From contig NZ_BLVZ01000003.1 in assembly GCF_015471405.1 (NCBI RefSeq), forward strand, positions 310,001-374,000: a stretch of DNA of 64,000 nt, written 5' to 3'. The translations under genes and the position numbers were made by a program. The notes beneath the pieces are model-generated. The model did no database searches. It saw only the letters and a list, made by a program, of their open reading frames with translations, and was not told the DNA's origin. Below, piece after piece: positions 1 to 8,962 of this stretch; the stretch's first letter is position 1; the number at the start of each line of letters is the position of its first letter. The DNA is from Pseudomonas cichorii (lineage in GTDB: Bacteria; Pseudomonadota; Gammaproteobacteria; Pseudomonadales; Pseudomonadaceae).

Positions 1-897
1 ATAGTCCAGCCTGCTGGACTCTACACCCTCGGCATGTTCGCTGGAAATGGCACGGTATGAGTCGTCATATTTCCAGGTTGCAAAACGAATCCCCCGTTCA
101 TCCGTTATACCGGTCAAAAGCCAGCGCGCATTGGGAACTTCATAATGGTACTGGCGCGTTAACGTTTTACCATCCACGATCTTGCTCAAGGACATCAATC
201 GTGTGGCGTCGGCAGCGTAGTTATACGTAATGCTGAGCCCCCCTACCTTGGCGCTCGTCAACTGCGAAAGCATGCCCAGCGTCATGACAAGGGTCTGTCC
301 AAAAATATTTTTCACAGTGACCGTATTATTAGCCGAATAGGTCAACGTCTGCGTAAGCCCCTCAGTGTCCTTGGTTGAAATCAGCTTTCCATCCGAGTCA
401 AATGCCAACTGACTGCCATCCATGGCAGTGTACAAATATCCAGTCCCACTTGACGACAGCTTGCCAGCAGCGCCGTACAAAGGTGTAAGCCCCTTTTTCA
501 TAAACACACGGCGGGTTCCATCAGCCCGTACATAAGTAATCACAAACTGGCCGATAGACAGATTATCCGAATAGTTATGACGCCATACACCGTCATAGCT
601 GTTATAAACCCGCGTCAAGCTTATTGGTGATACACCTTTACCAATATAATCAACTTCCTCCTGAAACTTGTTTCCCGAAACAAGATTTATAGGATTCCCC
701 ACCATACCGCAAGGTTGAGGTTCATCATCATTCAAGACGTCATCGTCGCCGCCCCCCACCTCATCATCCAAGGGAAGAACGATGTCGCACCCCATTCCCC
801 AAACGCTCATCGGAGAACTGGCCAATAGAAAAGCAGATAGCGCGTAAACCCAGAATTGCCTTAAAGCACGAATAGGTTTTTTTATAGTATCGTCCAT
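1..897 (-). CDS. Rhs/YD-repeat family protein, N-terminal part (runs off the left edge)
   Basis: The gene reads from an ATG at 895-897 down to position 1 without a stop, so 299 N-terminal residues are visible. Residues 13-34 form a hydrophobic signal-like segment, followed by an acidic Asp/Gly linker (44-59). NPINLVSGNKF at 68-78 is the hallmark of the DUF6531 domain that opens many Rhs/polymorphic-toxin proteins, and the rest is the Tyr/Gly/Asp-rich YD-type repeat sequence expected of an Rhs shell. Such proteins are usually large and end in a variable toxin; that end lies outside the window. It starts 2 bp after the stop of the Tat-signal gene, so the two are probably co-transcribed with the ferredoxin. 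Base composition is more AT-rich than the flanking core genes, which is typical of horizontally moved Rhs loci. Confidence 0.85.
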   Translation of the reverse strand, partial: MDDTIKKPIRALRQFWVYALSAFLLASSPMSVWGMGCDIVLPLDDEVGGGDDDVLNDDEPQPCGMVGNPINLVSGNKFQEEVDYIGKGVSPISLTRVYNSYDGVWRHNYSDNLSIGQFVITYVRADGTRRVFMKKGLTPLYGAAGKLSSSGTGYLYTAMDGSQLAFDSDGKLISTKDTEGLTQTLTYSANNTVTVKNIFGQTLVMTLGMLSQLTSAKVGGLSITYNYAADATRLMSLSKIVDGKTLTRQYHYEVPNARWLLTGITDERGIRFATWKYDDSYRAISSEHAEGVESSRLDY

Positions 898-899
898 GT

Positions 900-1583
900 T
901 CAACCTTGCAATACGACTGTAAAAGCTGCGTTAGCAGATCCATTGACCCATTCCAGATTCACAGGCCTTATCGCCAGATTGCCGTGCTGAAAGTCGGAGA
1001 AATATTTATCAATCACTGTAACTGCCTGCAATCGGGGAACGGCACTGTTCATTGCAGTGTGTGCAATACCACAGCATGCGTTACTGGCCAGCAACCGAGT
1101 GCCAAACACATGGCCATCACGCAGTACGAACACATCAAAGCCAGAAGAAAACCGAGAGGCTGTAGAAGCTATAATGCGATCCGAGAGAATAGGAAAGGAT
1201 ACATTTATATCCGCAGAACCATCAGGACGTGTCTTGACCCGGGTAGACACCAGTGGTCGAGACTTCTCTCTTAAATAAGAGTCAGCCTGAAGCACGATAA
1301 GGTCGCCACCTTCCACGGGAGAAAATGCCGAGTCAACAACATTAATCTTGAGGTTAACTGTGGGTAATCCATACTCTCCTGTGACCACACCCTGTGGAAC
1401 CCAGCGTCCAAAGAAATGCTTGATCCGTCCGGACAGAACATCGCCACCTTTATTCAACCTGTATATATCAGGCATACGTTTTTCATCATCTGCCAGTATA
1501 TTCAAAGGCGCGCACGTACCGGCCAACACAACGCCTTTCAATACATGACGCCTGGAATATACCGCACACGTATCTTCCTTCAT
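900..1583 (-). CDS. Hypothetical Tat-signal protein, 227 aa
   Basis: I do not recognise a family. Residues 10-27 read as a twin-arginine signal (S-R-R-H-V-L-K, Arg11-Arg12, followed by a short hydrophobic stretch and an AGTCAP region). This suggests export in a folded state, often with a bound cofactor. The mature part is beta-rich in appearance and contains an adjacent Cys-Cys pair in its second half. The ATG overlaps the ferredoxin stop by 4 bp (ATGA), and the Rhs gene begins 2 bp after its own stop. It is therefore the middle gene of a tightly coupled trio. A redox or metal-binding partner of the ferredoxin is an inference from the neighbours only. Confidence 0.7.
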   Translation of the reverse strand: MKEDTCAVYSRRHVLKGVVLAGTCAPLNILADDEKRMPDIYRLNKGGDVLSGRIKHFFGRWVPQGVVTGEYGLPTVNLKINVVDSAFSPVEGGDLIVLQADSYLREKSRPLVSTRVKTRPDGSADINVSFPILSDRIIASTASRFSSGFDVFVLRDGHVFGTRLLASNACCGIAHTAMNSAVPRLQAVTVIDKYFSDFQHGNLAIRPVNLEWVNGSANAAFTVVLQG

Positions 1584-1948
1584 GATGTCAGCTCCTCTTC
1601 GGCATGGGCCTGGATATAGACATCACTGGTCGGGTAGGCACAACACAGCAATACAAATCCTTCGGCTAACTGATCATCATCCAGAAATGAACCATCTGAC
1701 TGATTGACTGTTCCACTCATGATTTTTCCAACACACGACGAACAAGAACCCGCACGACAAGAATACGGCAGGTCAAGCCGATACTCTTCGGCCTGGTCCA
1801 GAATATAAGCATCATCAGAGCAGCGGAAAGTACAACCGTCGATCGTGACATTGTATACCTGTCCTGTTCCCCCGCCGCTGCCTCCTCGAGTACCGGGTGC
1901 GGGAGCTGTTACTGGAATACTGGGTAAATTTATAGTGCCGCCTGCCAT
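1580..1948 (-). CDS. Plant-type [2Fe-2S] ferredoxin with Gly/Pro-rich N-terminal extension
   Basis: A 122-residue protein whose C-terminal 90 residues form a plant/cyanobacterial-type ferredoxin. The four iron ligands are visible as Cys64-x4-Cys69-x2-Cys72 and Cys102 (x29), within the motifs [12 protein letters not shown] and LLCCAYP. The first 30 residues are an unusual Ala/Pro/Gly-rich tail absent from stand-alone ferredoxins. It would carry electrons to an unknown partner. The gene heads a three-gene set with the Tat-signal and Rhs genes, with a 4-bp overlap to the next gene. A ferredoxin coupled to an Rhs gene is uncommon in my experience. Confidence 0.88.
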   Translation of the reverse strand: MAGGTINLPSIPVTAPAPGTRGGSGGGTGQVYNVTIDGCTFRCSDDAYILDQAEEYRLDLPYSCRAGSCSSCVGKIMSGTVNQSDGSFLDDDQLAEGFVLLCCAYPTSDVYIQAHAEEELTS

Positions 1949-2359
1949 CGTTCTATCCTTAAGTTAAAACACTAAATAAGCGCTTACATGCATCGCCTTG
2001 CTTGAGCAACGGCAAACAAAGCGGTCGCACCCCGTACCGGAGTCGATACAAAATCGACACACCCGAAGGAAGACGTTCAAACAGGCCCTTTTTTCAAAAA
2101 ATCAGTAAAAACAATGAAATAAATTTAAACAGATCGATTTCAGAAGGCGGCTTCACAGACAGAACGTTTTTCCCTCGCCCGGCCATCCCCCGAACCGATG
2201 CCCTCCGACTGACTATTGTTTTCAGAAATATCTTGTATCAATCAGCCGCACCTACTTAATCTCCGCCAAAGCCGTTAGCCTGCTCAGCATCCAGTCCCGA
2301 CCGCTCTGGCAGGCTTGCTTTACGCGGCTTTCCGGTCTTTTGCACAAGCGAGAATATTC
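1949..2359. other. Intergenic region between divergent ferredoxin and MFS genes
   Basis: About 410 bp with no convincing gene. It is AT-rich around 2090-2140 and must hold the divergent promoters of the ferredoxin operon (minus) and the MFS gene (plus). I could not pick a -10/-35 pair with confidence. An open frame at 2002-2259 has no recognisable ribosome site or family and is not called. Confidence 0.5.
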
Positions 2360-3547
2360 ATGAGTACTTCGATCCACGCCCGGCACGGCGCTGTCACCAT
2401 GACCAGGGGTCTGGTGATGCTGTTTGCGTTCTGCTGCGGCGCTATCGTTGCCAACATCTATTACGCCCAGCCGATCATTGAGCTGATTGCGCCGGACATT
2501 GGTCTGTCGAGCACCATGGCCAGCCTGATCGTTTCGTTGACTCAAGTGGGTTATGCGCTGGGGCTGTTCTTTCTGGTGCCGCTGGGGGATCTGCTGGAGA
2601 ACCGGCGCTTGATGCTCTTGACCACCGGGGTTGCGATTCTCAGCCTGTTGGGTGCGGCGTTTGCCGAGCAGCCCAATCTGTTTCTGGTGATATCGCTGCT
2701 GGTGGGGTTCAGTTCGGTTTCGGTTCAGATGCTGATTCCGCTGGCTGCGCATCTGGCGCCAGAGGAAACACGCGGGCGGGTGGTCGGCTCGATCATGGGC
2801 GGATTGCTGTTGGGAATTCTGCTGGCCCGGCCAGTTTCGAGTGTGGTGGCGGATAATTTTGGCTGGCGTGCGGTGTTTGGTTCGGCGGCGGTGTTGATGG
2901 CAGGCATCAGTTTGGTACTGGCCACCACCATGCCGAGGCGTGTGCCGGATCATCGGGCGTCATATGGCCAGCTGTTGTTTTCCCTTTGGGTTCTGCTGCG
3001 CCAGCAGCCGGTGCTGAGGCAACGGGCGTTTTATCAGGCGTGCATGTTTGCCACTTTCAGCCTGTTCTGGACGGCTGTGCCGCTGGATTTGGCGCGTAAC
3101 CATGGTTTATCCCAAAGCCAGATTGCCTTGTTCGCGCTGATCGGTGCCATTGGTGCGATTGCTGCGCCCATCAGCGGACGCCTTGCGGATGCGGGCCACA
3201 GCCGTGTCGCCACGCTGGGTGCCTTGTTGTTTGGGGCCTTGAGTTTCCTGCCGGGTCTGATTCCTGCACCCTACAACCTGATCGGCCTTGCCGTGACCGG
3301 TGTCGTGCTGGATTTCTGCGTACAGATGAATATGGTGGTGGGACAACGCGCTGTCTATGCACTGGATGCCGCAAGCCGCAGCCGGCTCAATGCGCTGTAC
3401 ATGGCCAGTATCTTTATCGGCGGAGCGATTGGATCGTCGGTTGCCAGCGTGCTGTTCGATCATGGAGGCTGGGTGTGGATCAGTGTCGTGGGCACTGCCC
3501 TGCCCTTGATTGCACTGCTGGTTTTTTTGAGGGATTCGCGGCGGTAG
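2360..3547 (+). CDS. MFS transporter (DHA1-type drug/metabolite exporter), 395 aa
   Basis: A 12-helix major facilitator. The N-terminal half carries the typical 'NIYYAQPII' opening segment of AraJ/YnfM-like exporters, then 'GLFFLVPLGDLLENRRL', which matches the loop 2-3 signature (G-x-x-x-D-x-x-x-x-R). The frame extends upstream to a TTG at 2315, but the ATG at 2360 (MSTSIHARHG) gives the usual short cytoplasmic N-terminus, so I start there; an ATG at 2399 is also possible. Substrate cannot be read from sequence. It is a single gene flanked by the ferredoxin operon upstream and a REP pair downstream. Confidence 0.85.
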   Translation: MSTSIHARHGAVTMTRGLVMLFAFCCGAIVANIYYAQPIIELIAPDIGLSSTMASLIVSLTQVGYALGLFFLVPLGDLLENRRLMLLTTGVAILSLLGAAFAEQPNLFLVISLLVGFSSVSVQMLIPLAAHLAPEETRGRVVGSIMGGLLLGILLARPVSSVVADNFGWRAVFGSAAVLMAGISLVLATTMPRRVPDHRASYGQLLFSLWVLLRQQPVLRQRAFYQACMFATFSLFWTAVPLDLARNHGLSQSQIALFALIGAIGAIAAPISGRLADAGHSRVATLGALLFGALSFLPGLIPAPYNLIGLAVTGVVLDFCVQMNMVVGQRAVYALDAASRSRLNALYMASIFIGGAIGSSVASVLFDHGGWVWISVVGTALPLIALLVFLRDSRR

Positions 3548-3612
3548 GTTTTTTCGAGAAGGCATTCGCTTCTACAAAAAAAACGCAACATCATGAATTA
3601 AATGGAATTTCC

Positions 3613-3689
3613 GTAGGAGCGAATTCATTCGCGAGGCGCCAAAAAATCTATCGCCTTCAATGACGTCTCGCGAATGAATTCACTCCTAC
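3613..3689. repeat. REP pair (REPIN) downstream of the MFS gene
   Basis: Two inverted copies of the Pseudomonas REP sequence: GTAGGAGCGAATTCATTCGC at 3613-3632 and its near-complement ending in ACTCCTAC at 3667-3689, separated by about 30 bp. Each copy has its own palindromic GAATTC-centred core. This is the REPIN arrangement mobilised by RAYT transposases. It lies in the gap between the convergent MFS and hydrolase genes. A second copy is at 18048-18136. Confidence 0.9.
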
Positions 3690-3709
3690 CTGTTTGCCAA
3701 GCGACAGCG

Positions 3710-4426
3710 CTAGAACGAATGCTCCAGCCACCGCTTCAAATCTGCGACTTCTTCCTGATTGATGGTATGCCCCATCCCTTTATAGGCATGAAACTCCGGT
3801 TTGATGCCTAACCCCTTCAAGGTTTCCTCCGTTCGGGTTGCTCCGCTGAAAGGCAATACCGGGTCTTCGGTGCCATGGGCGGCAAACACGTTGAATGTCT
3901 TGAAACGCTCTTCGGGCTTGAGGCTGGATTTCAGCACTGACAATACCGGGCCGCTCAATGCCGCAATGCCGCCGACCATATCCGGGTCGCGTAGCGCCAC
4001 TTCATAGCTCATGACTGAGCCCTGACTGAAGCCCACCAGCACCACCTTGCCCGGCTGGGTCCGGTATTTCTGTGTGGCCTGCTTGATGAATGCCTTGAGC
4101 AAGTCACCGCTGTTTTTCAGGTCTTCGGTCTCGCCATCGTAGTTGCCTGCCTCGATCCGGCGATTGAACCATTTGTAGCCACCGGGCCTTACCTCGATGG
4201 GTGCCCGCACGGACAGGTAGTTGTAGTCCGGGGACAAAAGCTCCTTGAGGCCGAACAGGTCTGCTTCATTACTGCCTGAGCCGTGAATGAAGATCACCAA
4301 TGGTTTGTTCGGCACATCGGTACTGGCCTGAGCCAGGTATTTGAGGGGCAGATCGGTGTGCAACGTATTTTCTGCCTGAACCAGACCCGAGAACGCAAAA
4401 AGCAAGACAGCAAAAAACTTCAGCAT
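3710..4426 (-). CDS. Secreted alpha/beta hydrolase (carboxylesterase/phospholipase-like), 238 aa
   Basis: Starts at the ATG at 4424-4426, which gives a clean signal peptide (MLKFFAVLLFAFSGLVQA) cleaved near residue 18; the frame opens 24 bp further upstream. The mature enzyme has the oxyanion motif HGSGS (48-52), the nucleophile elbow G-F-S-Q-G-S (Ser134), an acidic residue in HGTEDPVLPF (Asp188) and the catalytic histidine in GMGHT (His220). These are the order and spacing of the carboxylesterase/lysophospholipase ('YpfH/Est') subgroup. Location is periplasmic or secreted. It lies downstream of, and on the same strand as, the type II secretion operon, separated by a strong hairpin. Whether it is a type II substrate is only a guess. 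Confidence 0.85.
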   Translation of the reverse strand: MLKFFAVLLFAFSGLVQAENTLHTDLPLKYLAQASTDVPNKPLVIFIHGSGSNEADLFGLKELLSPDYNYLSVRAPIEVRPGGYKWFNRRIEAGNYDGETEDLKNSGDLLKAFIKQATQKYRTQPGKVVLVGFSQGSVMSYEVALRDPDMVGGIAALSGPVLSVLKSSLKPEERFKTFNVFAAHGTEDPVLPFSGATRTEETLKGLGIKPEFHAYKGMGHTINQEEVADLKRWLEHSF

Positions 4427-4445
4427 GTGTTCATGACCTCTATGG

Positions 4446-4471
4446 GGCACTGCCTGAAAGCGGGCAGTGCC
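4446..4471 (-). terminator. Hairpin after the type II secretion operon
   Basis: A perfect 9-bp stem (GGCACTGCC/GGCAGTGCC) with an 8-nt loop, 32 bp past the gspD stop codon and 20 bp before the hydrolase start. No clear T run follows on the minus strand, so it may be a weak terminator or an mRNA-stabilising structure between the two transcription units. Confidence 0.55.
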
Positions 4472-4502
4472 GTGAGTGGGCGTCGAGCCTCATGATAGCT
4501 GC

Positions 4503-6797
4503 TTAGTTCTGCATGCTGGTTCGTGAGACTTGTGGTTTGAGCAATTGCATCTGCTGGCGATAGTCATCGGTGACCTGACGCGCCTGACTGCTGCTGGTAA
4601 TGACACGTGGCGTAATCAGTACGATCAGCTCGGTACGATCCCTGGATTTGCTGGTCGCGCCAAACAGCCAGCGCAAGCCCGGAATACGCCCCAGATACGG
4701 TACCGAACTCACGGTTTCGGCATTGTCCTGCTTGATCAGCCCCCCCAACAACACAGTCTGGCCGCTTTGCGCCGCCACTTGAGTCGCCACCGAGCGAGTG
4801 GAAATACGCGGGTTGCCATTGTCGTCGGTGACATTGCCAGCATCGCTGACCTGCTGCTGAATATCCATGTACACCAGACCACCCGGATTGATGCGTGGCA
4901 CCACATCCAGAATCACACCGGTCTGCACGTATTCGACGCTGCTCAGGGTTGTGTCGGATGTGTTGGTATTGACTGTGGTCTGGCTGATGGGGATGTTGTC
5001 GCCCACTTGAATCTGCGCTTGCTGGTTGTTCATGACCACCAGCGACGGAGCCGACAGCACCTGGGTGCGGCCATTGGTTTCCAGTGCGCGCAACGCGACC
5101 TGCAGGTTGCTGCTGACAAAGGAGTAAAACAACGAATCCGTCGCGCCCAGCCCTGCTCCGCCGGAGCCCAGTGCGCCCTGGCTGCCGGCGGTGTTGGCTA
5201 CCGTGGTGCTTGCGGAGTTGCCAGCCAGACGGCCCAGATACCACTGCACGCCCATGTCCAGTTCGCCAGTGAGTTGGACTTCCAGAATCCGGGTTTCGAT
5301 CTGCACTTGCAGCGGCGGATTGTCGAGGCGTTTGATGGCCGATTCGATTTCCTTCCACTGCGCCGGGCGCGTACGGACCAGCAACTGGTTGCTGCTGCGT
5401 TGCGCGGTGATCCGGGTGCCGGAATCCAGGCTCTTGCTGGCGTTAGAGCCCTGATCCCCCGTGGAGTCGCTGCCCTGTTCTTCCTCTTGGGACTCGCTGT
5501 CATCGGCATTCTGGTTATTCATGCCACCGTTGTTGTTCATGCCACGGTTATTGCCGAACCCGCCGCTGTTGCCCAAGCCGCCGGAGCTGCTGTTGAAACC
5601 GGAGCCAGAGCCGAAACCACCACTGGAGTTGGGCGACGACAGCGTGGCCGTGCGCAGCCCAGGCGCAACCTTGGCCGGGGAGTCATCCTTGATGGCGGCA
5701 GTGCCGTAGATCTGGCGCAGGTATTTGGCCAGGTCCGTGGCCTTCATGTTGCGCACGTCATAGACGTACATCTGCGGTTCGTTGCCGCCACCTTCGTCGA
5801 TGGTGTGAATCCACTGGCCGACTTCGTTCAGGTATTCGGGCTGGGATGAAATCGCCACCACCGAATTGGTCCGCTCGATGGGCAAAAAGCGCACCATGCC
5901 TGCCAGCGGCATGCCGCTTTTAGGGCCGAATATCTTTTGCAACTCGGGCATCAGTTCGCTGACCGAAGCACGCTGCAAGCCGAAAACACCGACCGACATG
6001 CCTTTGAGCCAGTCGACGTCGAAGGTGTCGATGGTGTCCTGATAGTTGGCCAGCTCATCGGGCGTGCCCGCCATGCTCAGGACGTTGCGCGCAGGATCGA
6101 CCAGCAGGAAGGCGTTTTCACGGGCAAAGGGCTTGAGCAGCTTCTGCATTTCCGTGGCCGAGATGTAGCGCAGCGGGAACAGCCGTGCCGACATGCCCGC
6201 TGCGGGTTGCGCCACCGGCATTTCCGGCACCAGCTTGCCCGCCACCGCTTGGCTGGACGGCAGGATCACGTAGCGGTCGCCCTGGCGAATCATCGCGTTG
6301 TCCGTCCAGGACAGCAGCGTTTCCAGAATCGACAATGCTTGCTGCTTGTTCACCGGTTTGGAGGTGGAGAAGCTCACATCACCCTTCACGCCCTGGGCAA
6401 TGCTGTAGTTCTCATGCAGCAGGTCGCCCATGATGCTGTTGATCACCGCCTGGATGGGCTGATTGGTGAAGTTGAACACGATATCGCCGGTCTCGGCCTG
6501 AGCGGCAGGCGAAACCGCAGGGGTGCGGACAAAGCGCTGATTGCCTTTGATGATCTGCCGTTGCGGTGAAATGGCCGAGGGTTGTGGCTGGGTGTCGACA
6601 GGCGCCTGTTCGGTACGAGGATCTACCGGTGGACGTTGTGAACCCGTGCCTTGCAGCGCTTCCTGCAGCATGCCGTTGTCGGGGTCAAGAGTGTCGGGCG
6701 CAGTCGCGCAGCCGCCAAGAGCGACGGCAGTGGCCAGAAAAAGCAAGGGTGTGCGCAAGGTAGCGATGGCAGGAACTCCTGAAAAGGTACCCATCAC
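4503..6797 (-). CDS. gspD: Type II secretion secretin GspD/XpsD, 764 aa
   Basis: Forms the outer-membrane channel of the type II system. The N-terminus carries a lipoprotein signal ending in LGGC (Cys30), as in XpsD-type secretins. N0-N3 domains follow; residues of about 395-445 are an Asn/Gly/Ser-rich low-complexity linker. The C-terminal secretin domain has the usual 'VPYLGRIPGLRWLFG' segment and ends with TELIVLITPRV. The start overlaps the previous stop: GTG at 6797 or ATG at 6794 are both possible. It is the last gene of the gspE-to-gspD operon, matching the Xanthomonas xps order. Secretin length of about 760 is normal for this branch. Confidence 0.93.
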   Translation of the reverse strand: MMGTFSGVPAIATLRTPLLFLATAVALGGCATAPDTLDPDNGMLQEALQGTGSQRPPVDPRTEQAPVDTQPQPSAISPQRQIIKGNQRFVRTPAVSPAAQAETGDIVFNFTNQPIQAVINSIMGDLLHENYSIAQGVKGDVSFSTSKPVNKQQALSILETLLSWTDNAMIRQGDRYVILPSSQAVAGKLVPEMPVAQPAAGMSARLFPLRYISATEMQKLLKPFARENAFLLVDPARNVLSMAGTPDELANYQDTIDTFDVDWLKGMSVGVFGLQRASVSELMPELQKIFGPKSGMPLAGMVRFLPIERTNSVVAISSQPEYLNEVGQWIHTIDEGGGNEPQMYVYDVRNMKATDLAKYLRQIYGTAAIKDDSPAKVAPGLRTATLSSPNSSGGFGSGSGFNSSSGGLGNSGGFGNNRGMNNNGGMNNQNADDSESQEEEQGSDSTGDQGSNASKSLDSGTRITAQRSSNQLLVRTRPAQWKEIESAIKRLDNPPLQVQIETRILEVQLTGELDMGVQWYLGRLAGNSASTTVANTAGSQGALGSGGAGLGATDSLFYSFVSSNLQVALRALETNGRTQVLSAPSLVVMNNQQAQIQVGDNIPISQTTVNTNTSDTTLSSVEYVQTGVILDVVPRINPGGLVYMDIQQQVSDAGNVTDDNGNPRISTRSVATQVAAQSGQTVLLGGLIKQDNAETVSSVPYLGRIPGLRWLFGATSKSRDRTELIVLITPRVITSSSQARQVTDDYRQQMQLLKPQVSRTSMQN

Positions 6798-7324
6798 GGG
6801 GCTGAATCGTTAGTTAAGGTAATAGGGGGGGTATTCGATGGAGGTGGCAGACGCGGTGCGGGCAAGCGCAAGGCTTGCGTGCGGCCATCGAGACTGAATG
6901 TGGCTTGCATCGGCTCGACACTGTCCAGCATCCAGCCATTGGCCAGACGCTGGCCTTGTTTGATTTTCAAGGGCGGACCATCGTTTTGCTTGAGCAGTGC
7001 AACCTTCAGGGAACCGTCGATGATGACGCCACTCAGGGTCATGCCCGACAGGCTGGCGGCCTGCACATTGGCCTGTTCCACCTGGCGATCCGGGCTGCGG
7101 TCGGGGCTGAACAACGGGGTTTTCCAGGTATTGGACAAACTCTCCAGAGTCGCTTCGGGAGCGCGCTGGGTCTTTGCCGCATGATTGGCCGGGTTGCGCG
7201 GAGCCTCTTCGGGCAACCAGTCCGGCGAGTGGGCCGCGCCACTGAGCACCAGAGCAACAAGCGCCGCCAGCAACGTTGCCAGCCCCAGCAATGCCCACTC
7301 CAGAGGACGCAATAGAGTCTTCAT
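6794..7324 (-). CDS. Type II secretion inner-membrane protein, GspC/XpsN-like, 176 aa
   Basis: A bitopic inner-membrane protein: one N-terminal helix (about residues 9-30) and a periplasmic part containing 'TPLFSPDR', then a beta-rich homology region with 'LSGVIIDGSLKVALL' and 'GQRLANGWMLDSVEP'. Position between gspM and gspD and the size match XpsN of Xanthomonas, which does the job of GspC by linking the inner-membrane platform to the secretin. Its start overlaps the gspM stop by 4 bp and its stop overlaps the gspD start, so translation is coupled on both sides. Classical GspC is longer and has a PDZ or coiled-coil end, absent here. Confidence 0.8.
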   Translation of the reverse strand: MKTLLRPLEWALLGLATLLAALVALVLSGAAHSPDWLPEEAPRNPANHAAKTQRAPEATLESLSNTWKTPLFSPDRSPDRQVEQANVQAASLSGMTLSGVIIDGSLKVALLKQNDGPPLKIKQGQRLANGWMLDSVEPMQATFSLDGRTQALRLPAPRLPPPSNTPPITLTNDSAP

Positions 7325-7932
7325 TGCTCGCCCTCCCCGACCGATGACGGTTGCAGGTAGCCACGTACCAGCAGATGCACCACCAGCTTGCCGGCACCGC
7401 CGGTTGCCGGAGCATTGGCATCACGGCGCATGCTCATTTCGTCGACGAACAGAAACGGTCGCTGATATTCCAGCGCATGCAGGATGGCCGTGAGCGGCTC
7501 GATGGCGCAGTTCAACGTCAGGCTGACCTTGACCTGCCGATAAGGCTCGGCGCTGTCCTGCTCGGGGGTGATCGGCATGCGCTGGGTCAAGGCGCAGCCA
7601 CCCCCGGTGGTGGCGTGGCTGTTGATCAGGTCGGCAATACGCTGCATCAGGTCGGCGGCCACGGCACTGGGATCCTCGCCCGGCAACAGGCTGGTGCTGC
7701 TGGCCGGATCGTTACGCGCCTGAGCCAGTTGCTGACGCAGTGAATCGCCCTGTTGCAGCAAGCCGGCATAGCGCTGTTGCTGTTCACGCAGTTGTTCGGT
7801 CTGTTCGTTGATCTCGCGCAACGGGCCGGCGAACCAGCTGTCGATCAACAGCCAGTAGGCCAGATAAAGCAGCAGCGCCAGGACGATCAGGGCCGCGCCC
7901 CGACGTTCACGGCTTGTCAGTGGACGGCGCAT
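7321..7932 (-). CDS. gspM: Type II secretion protein GspM, 203 aa
   Basis: A short cytoplasmic N-terminus, one membrane helix (ALIVLALLLYLAYWLLI), a coiled-coil stretch rich in Gln/Glu/Arg, then a PilO/GspM-like periplasmic fold. It partners with GspL in the inner-membrane platform. I choose the ATG at 7932 because AGGAG lies 8 nt upstream on the minus strand; the frame is open 27 bp further. It overlaps the end of gspL by 26 bp, and gspC/N follows with a 4-bp overlap. Sequence conservation in this family is low, so the call leans on position and architecture. Confidence 0.85.
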   Translation of the reverse strand: MRRPLTSRERRGAALIVLALLLYLAYWLLIDSWFAGPLREINEQTEQLREQQQRYAGLLQQGDSLRQQLAQARNDPASSTSLLPGEDPSAVAADLMQRIADLINSHATTGGGCALTQRMPITPEQDSAEPYRQVKVSLTLNCAIEPLTAILHALEYQRPFLFVDEMSMRRDANAPATGGAGKLVVHLLVRGYLQPSSVGEGEQ

Positions 7933-8962
7933 CGGCGTTCTCCTGATGCAGATGGGCACGCAGGGAATACCGATCCTTGCCCGTCCGGGTATCGGGCTGG
8001 ATCACGCCCTGAAACTGCGCGTTATCCAGGCTGTGACAGTTCTTGGCCCGTGCAATAAGGGCACTGGCCTTGGCGCTCTGGCCGGAGAATGCGACTTCGG
8101 CGTTATCGCTGATTTCCAGATGTTCGATCCAGGTGTCCGAAGGCAGGCAAGTGGTCAGCTCGCTGAGCAACGCCGACAAGGGCGTTTGAGCCGCCTTGCG
8201 ACGTATCAGGTAGTTGGCCGCACCACGGGTGTTGGTCAGTTGCTGGCGCAGCTTCTGGATTTCAGCAACCTGTGTCCTTTGCTCTTGTACGCTGGCCTGC
8301 ATCTCTTCCAGTAAACGCTGACGATCGTTGAGCCAGAGCAGCATGAGGCCAAGCAACAAGGCGCCGCAGGTCCACAGCAGCAAGCGTTGCGTTCGATGAC
8401 CGGAGCGAACCTGATTCGAGCGCAACGGTGTCGGCAGCAGGTCGATGCCCATCCGCTGCTCGGCAGACCCCACATCCACGGCATCGGGCTGCAAACCCTG
8501 GGCAGCGCACTCGGCCAGAATGCTATCCAGACGCTCGCGAAGAATGGCCACCAGCGTGACCTGAATGAAACTGGCGCTGCGGCTTTCCTGCCGAGCGACA
8601 AAGTACAGTTGCCCCGCATCGAACGGGGTAAAACGATCCAGTTCGTAACCCACGACAGTCGACAGATTACGGGCCGCCGCCGACGGCAACTGCAGGCTCT
8701 GTACCAGCACATCGGCCGGCGACAACAGCAGGATTCGGCGCGCCTCGACAGAAGATTTCGGCAAGGACGATTGCAGCGGCCACGGGTAAAGTTGCTCGAC
8801 GGTTTCATGCACCAGCCACTGGCGCACACGAACCGGCAGGCAGGCCTTCAACTCCGCCAGCCATAATTGCCAGCCACGCTGGGCCAGACTGCCACGCCAC
8901 TGCTGGGCAACGCGGTCGCGCAAGGCGAAGACCGGTGCCAGACGTGCTGATAATGAATTCAT
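7907..8962 (-). CDS. gspL: Type II secretion protein GspL (PilN-like), 351 aa
   Basis: Cytoplasmic actin-like N-terminal domain, a single membrane helix around residues 200-217 (LLLWTCGALLLGLMLLWL), then a coiled coil and a PilN-type ferredoxin-like periplasmic domain ('LLSELTTCLPSDTWIEHLEI'). It links the GspE ATPase to the pseudopilus assembly platform. The ATG at 8962 overlaps the gspK stop in an ATGA; a TTG 9 bp upstream is less likely. The 'PLSALLSELT' segment is typical of the fused GspL/PilN form seen in Xps-like systems. Confidence 0.88.
   Translation of the reverse strand: MNSLSARLAPVFALRDRVAQQWRGSLAQRGWQLWLAELKACLPVRVRQWLVHETVEQLYPWPLQSSLPKSSVEARRILLLSPADVLVQSLQLPSAAARNLSTVVGYELDRFTPFDAGQLYFVARQESRSASFIQVTLVAILRERLDSILAECAAQGLQPDAVDVGSAEQRMGIDLLPTPLRSNQVRSGHRTQRLLLWTCGALLLGLMLLWLNDRQRLLEEMQASVQEQRTQVAEIQKLRQQLTNTRGAANYLIRRKAAQTPLSALLSELTTCLPSDTWIEHLEISDNAEVAFSGQSAKASALIARAKNCHSLDNAQFQGVIQPDTRTGKDRYSLRAHLHQENADAPSTDKP

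Noticed and set aside
2002..2259. 85-codon open frame between the ferredoxin and MFS genes
   Set aside because: No family, no ribosome site and a composition unlike coding Pseudomonas sequence.
4530..5849. Long plus-strand open frame opposite gspD
   Set aside because: Antisense shadow of a high-GC gene; its sequence follows the codon pattern of gspD.
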